Of a stretch of DNA of 61,538 bases, positions 59,612-61,538 are shown piece after piece. Position numbers and translations under genes: made by a program. The notes below the pieces were generated by a model, which was not told the origin of the DNA, ran no database searches, and was given only the letters and a program-made list of their open reading frames with translations. The DNA is from an uncultured Ignavibacteria bacterium (GTDB taxonomy: Bacteria; Bacteroidota; Ignavibacteria; Tepidaquicellales; Tepidaquicellaceae): contig CALEVL010000271.1 of the NCBI GenBank assembly GCA_937924675.1, positions 1 through 61,538 of the forward strand. Direction: 5' to 3'. The stretch's first letter is position 1. Each line of letters begins with the position of its first letter.

Positions 59612-60301
59612 ATGTTTTCAAAAGAACAGTTCGTCAATGAGGTCAACGAAACAATTGAAAAGAAGAGTCTTCTTAATCATCCCTTTTATCAGAAATGGAA
59701 TGAGGGAAAATTGACAACAGAAGAGCTTCGAGAATATGCAAAACAATACTATCATTTCGTAAAACATTTCCCGAGATTTGTAAGTTGTGTTCATTCCAAT
59801 TGTGAAGATGTGGAAACAAGAAAAATCCTCATGCAGAATCTTGCAGATGAAGAAGGTTATAAAACCGAGATTGCTGATCATCCAAGGTTGTGGATCAATT
59901 TTGCCGAAAGTCTTGGACTGTCAGAATCAGAAGTGAAAGATGCAAAACCGATTAGGGAAGTTGAAGACTTGGTAGATGGAATGTACGAACTAACAAGATC
60001 TCCGGAATTTACTCTTGGACTTGCTGCACTGTATGCCTATGAATCACAGGTACCTCAGATTTCCAGAACAAAGATTGACGGATTGAAGAACTTTTACGGA
60101 ATTGACAATGAAAAGGCAGTTGAGTTCTTTAAAGTACATGAGGAAGCCGATGTTTATCATTCAAAAGATGAGATGGACATCATGGTGAAAGAAAACAAGA
60201 CTCTCGAAGATCAGCGCAGGCTTGTAAACACGGTTGATGAGTCTGCAACTCTTATGTGGAATTTCCTGGACGGAGTTTATAATAATTACTGCAGGAACTA
60301 A
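59612..60301 (+). CDS. CADD family folate-related protein (pABA synthase type)
   Basis: The product (229 aa) is a seven-helix heme-oxygenase-like (TenA/PqqC) diiron protein of the CADD group. Chlamydial CADD makes p-aminobenzoate from one of its own tyrosines and so replaces pabABC. The metal-ligand set is recognisable: Glu81 (LADEEGY), His90 (IADHPRLW), Glu144 (AYESQVP), His176, Asp180 and His183 (FFKVHEEADVYHSK). A tyrosine in HPFYQKW (residue 26) and Lys154 sit where the sacrificed tyrosine and essential lysine are expected. It follows gcvP by 78 bases and is closed by a terminator. Confidence 0.88.
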   Translation: MFSKEQFVNEVNETIEKKSLLNHPFYQKWNEGKLTTEELREYAKQYYHFVKHFPRFVSCVHSNCEDVETRKILMQNLADEEGYKTEIADHPRLWINFAESLGLSESEVKDAKPIREVEDLVDGMYELTRSPEFTLGLAALYAYESQVPQISRTKIDGLKNFYGIDNEKAVEFFKVHEEADVYHSKDEMDIMVKENKTLEDQRRLVNTVDESATLMWNFLDGVYNNYCRN

Positions 60302-60329
60302 GAGATTGCATCAAAAAGCATTTGCTAAG

Positions 60330-60366
60330 AGGGGATGATTCATATTGAATTGTCCCTTTGTTTTTT
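60330..60366 (+). terminator. Intrinsic terminator after the CADD-like gene
   Basis: AGGGG(A)TGATTCA pairs with TGAATTGTCCCT (60345-60357) around a 3-nt loop, with one bulged A and three G-T pairs, followed by TTGTTTTTT. It lies about 30 bases after the stop codon. Confidence 0.75.
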
Positions 60367-60438
60367 ACTGTTAAATTTCAAACCACCGGCTGCTGACTTT
60401 TATAACGCCAATCGCAATTCAACCATGAGAAGTGTTCA

Positions 60439-61538
60439 ATGATCATTAATAAAAAGTCGAAGATAATTTATTCTTTGCTCGCATTCACAATTCCGTTTGT
60501 AATTTATTTTATTACTTTAGCTCCATCAGTTACTTTCATAGATTCCGGAGAGCTTGCCACCGTTGCTGCAAAACTTGGGGTTGCGCATCCCACCGGTTAC
60601 CCGTTGTTCACAATAATAGGCAATGTATTTACAAGGCTTCCGTTTGGTGATGAAGTATTCCGGCTGAATCTTATGTGCGCAGTCTTTTCTTCTCTTTCGA
60701 TAATGGTGTTCTTCAATCTGCTGTTAATGCTTGCAACAAGGATAGTTGATAGCATGAAAATTGTAAGAGTTTCTGAAACAGTACTGATTAATCTCTGCCT
60801 TGCCGGATCATTGATACTGGCCTTTTCTCGAACTTTCTGGGATACAGCAAACGCTATTGAAGTATATTCGCTCCATACTCTTCTGATTATTACAAGTCTT
60901 TATCTGATTCTGAAAGCATCGGGAGAAATCAGCGACAGCGGAAGCTTAACAAATGACAGATACTGGCTTGCATTTGCCTTTGTTCTGGGGTTGAGCTTTA
61001 CAAACCATTTGTCTACCGTCTTTCTTTCAGTCGGCTGTCTATATTTATACTTTGCCTCAAATGGTTTCAATGAGCTATCTTTAAAGAGAATTTTGTACAT
61101 GGCAATTCCATTCTTGCTGGGATTGTCTGTTTATGCTTATATAATAGTGAGGGCGGATAACAATGTAATTAGCTGGGGCAATCCTCACAACTTTGAAAAC
61201 TTCTGGCGGCATTTTACAGGCAAACAATTCAGCGTCTGGATGTTCTCTTCTTTTGAGAATGCAGGAAAACAGTTTTCATACTTCACAAAGAGCTTTCCAA
61301 TGGAGTACATCGTGTTCCCGCTTCTGTTAGCCATACCGGGACTGCTTCTGCTTTTCAAAGAAGCGAAAAGAACATTCTACTTCACTCTGCTTCTTTTCGT
61401 GTTCTGTATTCTTTACGCGATAAATTATGACATATATGATATTGATTCGTATTTCTTACTTGCATTTATAGTTGCCGGCATCTGGATATCCATGGGAATG
61501 TTGTGGATTATTGTAAAGCTGAAGGATAATCTTAACAC
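60439..61538 (+). CDS. DUF2723 family membrane protein (5' part, cut by window end)
   Basis: The frame from ATG 60439 stays open to the window end (366 codons shown). The N-terminus IIYSLLAFTIPFVIYFITLAP is followed by the DUF2723 signature FIDSGELATVAAKLGVAHPTGYPLF (in two parts) and by many membrane helices. DUF2723 proteins are large Bacteroidota GT-C-fold membrane proteins, perhaps glycosyl- or mannosyltransferases of surface glycoproteins; some act in O-glycosylation. The lipid-linked donor is expected in the periplasm. The full protein would be about twice this length. Confidence 0.85.
   Translation, partial: MIINKKSKIIYSLLAFTIPFVIYFITLAPSVTFIDSGELATVAAKLGVAHPTGYPLFTIIGNVFTRLPFGDEVFRLNLMCAVFSSLSIMVFFNLLLMLATRIVDSMKIVRVSETVLINLCLAGSLILAFSRTFWDTANAIEVYSLHTLLIITSLYLILKASGEISDSGSLTNDRYWLAFAFVLGLSFTNHLSTVFLSVGCLYLYFASNGFNELSLKRILYMAIPFLLGLSVYAYIIVRADNNVISWGNPHNFENFWRHFTGKQFSVWMFSSFENAGKQFSYFTKSFPMEYIVFPLLLAIPGLLLLFKEAKRTFYFTLLLFVFCILYAINYDIYDIDSYFLLAFIVAGIWISMGMLWIIVKLKDNLN

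Overview
The window reads as chromosomal DNA (roughly 38-40% G+C by eye) from a free-living Gram-negative member of the Bacteroidota/Chlorobiota side of the FCB group, most likely an Ignavibacteria- or Kapabacteria-like lineage. The main reason is a set of five secreted proteins that end in the type IX secretion sorting domain with the NYPNPFNP signature typical of that group. Supporting signs are a TonB-dependent receptor with an N-terminal carboxypeptidase-regulatory-like domain, BshC of bacillithiol synthesis, a DUF3098 protein, and a tmRNA whose tag ends in YAMAA. Many genes start with TTG or GTG. There is no rRNA operon, insertion sequence, integrase, CRISPR array or prophage; the region looks like stable core chromosome with a few accessory secreted proteins.

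Layout. 0.3-16 kb, mostly plus strand: RlpA-like/SPOR protein, YajQ (minus), a T9SS cargo protein, then a long compact run of PASTA protein, rpe, nnr, a VanZ protein fused to a lipoprotein-like tail, nuoN, VWA protein, outer membrane barrel, NHL-type propeller and ssb, closed by an intrinsic terminator. Then an SRPBCC protein with a fused lycopene cyclase, a PaaG-like isomerase, an M48 metalloprotease, a PsbP-like protein and an MBL hydrolase. 16-24 kb: smpB, tyrS, pyruvoyl arginine decarboxylase, a YtxH-like protein, a beta-helix T9SS cargo (minus), bshC, a GT9 glycosyltransferase and an RlmI-type methyltransferase. 24-29 kb: lipoprotein, TonB-dependent receptor and an outer membrane protein with a CSDAGFC motif, a candidate uptake module, then an HdeD-like protein. 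29-38 kb: T9SS cargo, MBL hydrolase, sodium/solute symporter, priA, tRNA-Arg and two tandem paralogous T9SS cargo proteins.

38-49 kb: the pstSCAB phosphate transporter, an L,D-transpeptidase, then tonB, a small membrane protein, a second PstS-like lipoprotein and a TPR protein, followed by an M20 dipeptidase, a DUF3098 protein and ssrA (tmRNA). 49.5-56 kb is a minus-strand run hisS, unknown, lgt, glutaredoxin-like, rpmH, rnpA, yidD, yidC, GT9. It joins the classical rpmH-rnpA-yidD-yidC cluster to translation and lipoprotein genes, with no dnaA beside it. 56-61.5 kb: a small membrane protein, gcvP, a CADD-family (self-sacrificing pABA synthase type) protein and the 5' part of a DUF2723 membrane protein cut by the window end.

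Points that deserve a second look: a strong intrinsic-terminator hairpin inside the 5' end of the TonB receptor gene; a tmRNA whose 3' end and terminator lie antisense to the coding end of a glycosyltransferase; a pstC with no normal start codon at the expected place (an in-frame ACG sits exactly there); the VanZ-lipoprotein fusion; several long inverted repeats in promoter regions (gcvP, the CSDAGFC porin, tonB, pstS-pstC); and the CADD-type folate gene. I did not find a clearly new multi-gene defence or mobile system; the best candidate for an undescribed functional unit is the lipoprotein / TonB receptor / CSDAGFC module with its leader hairpin.
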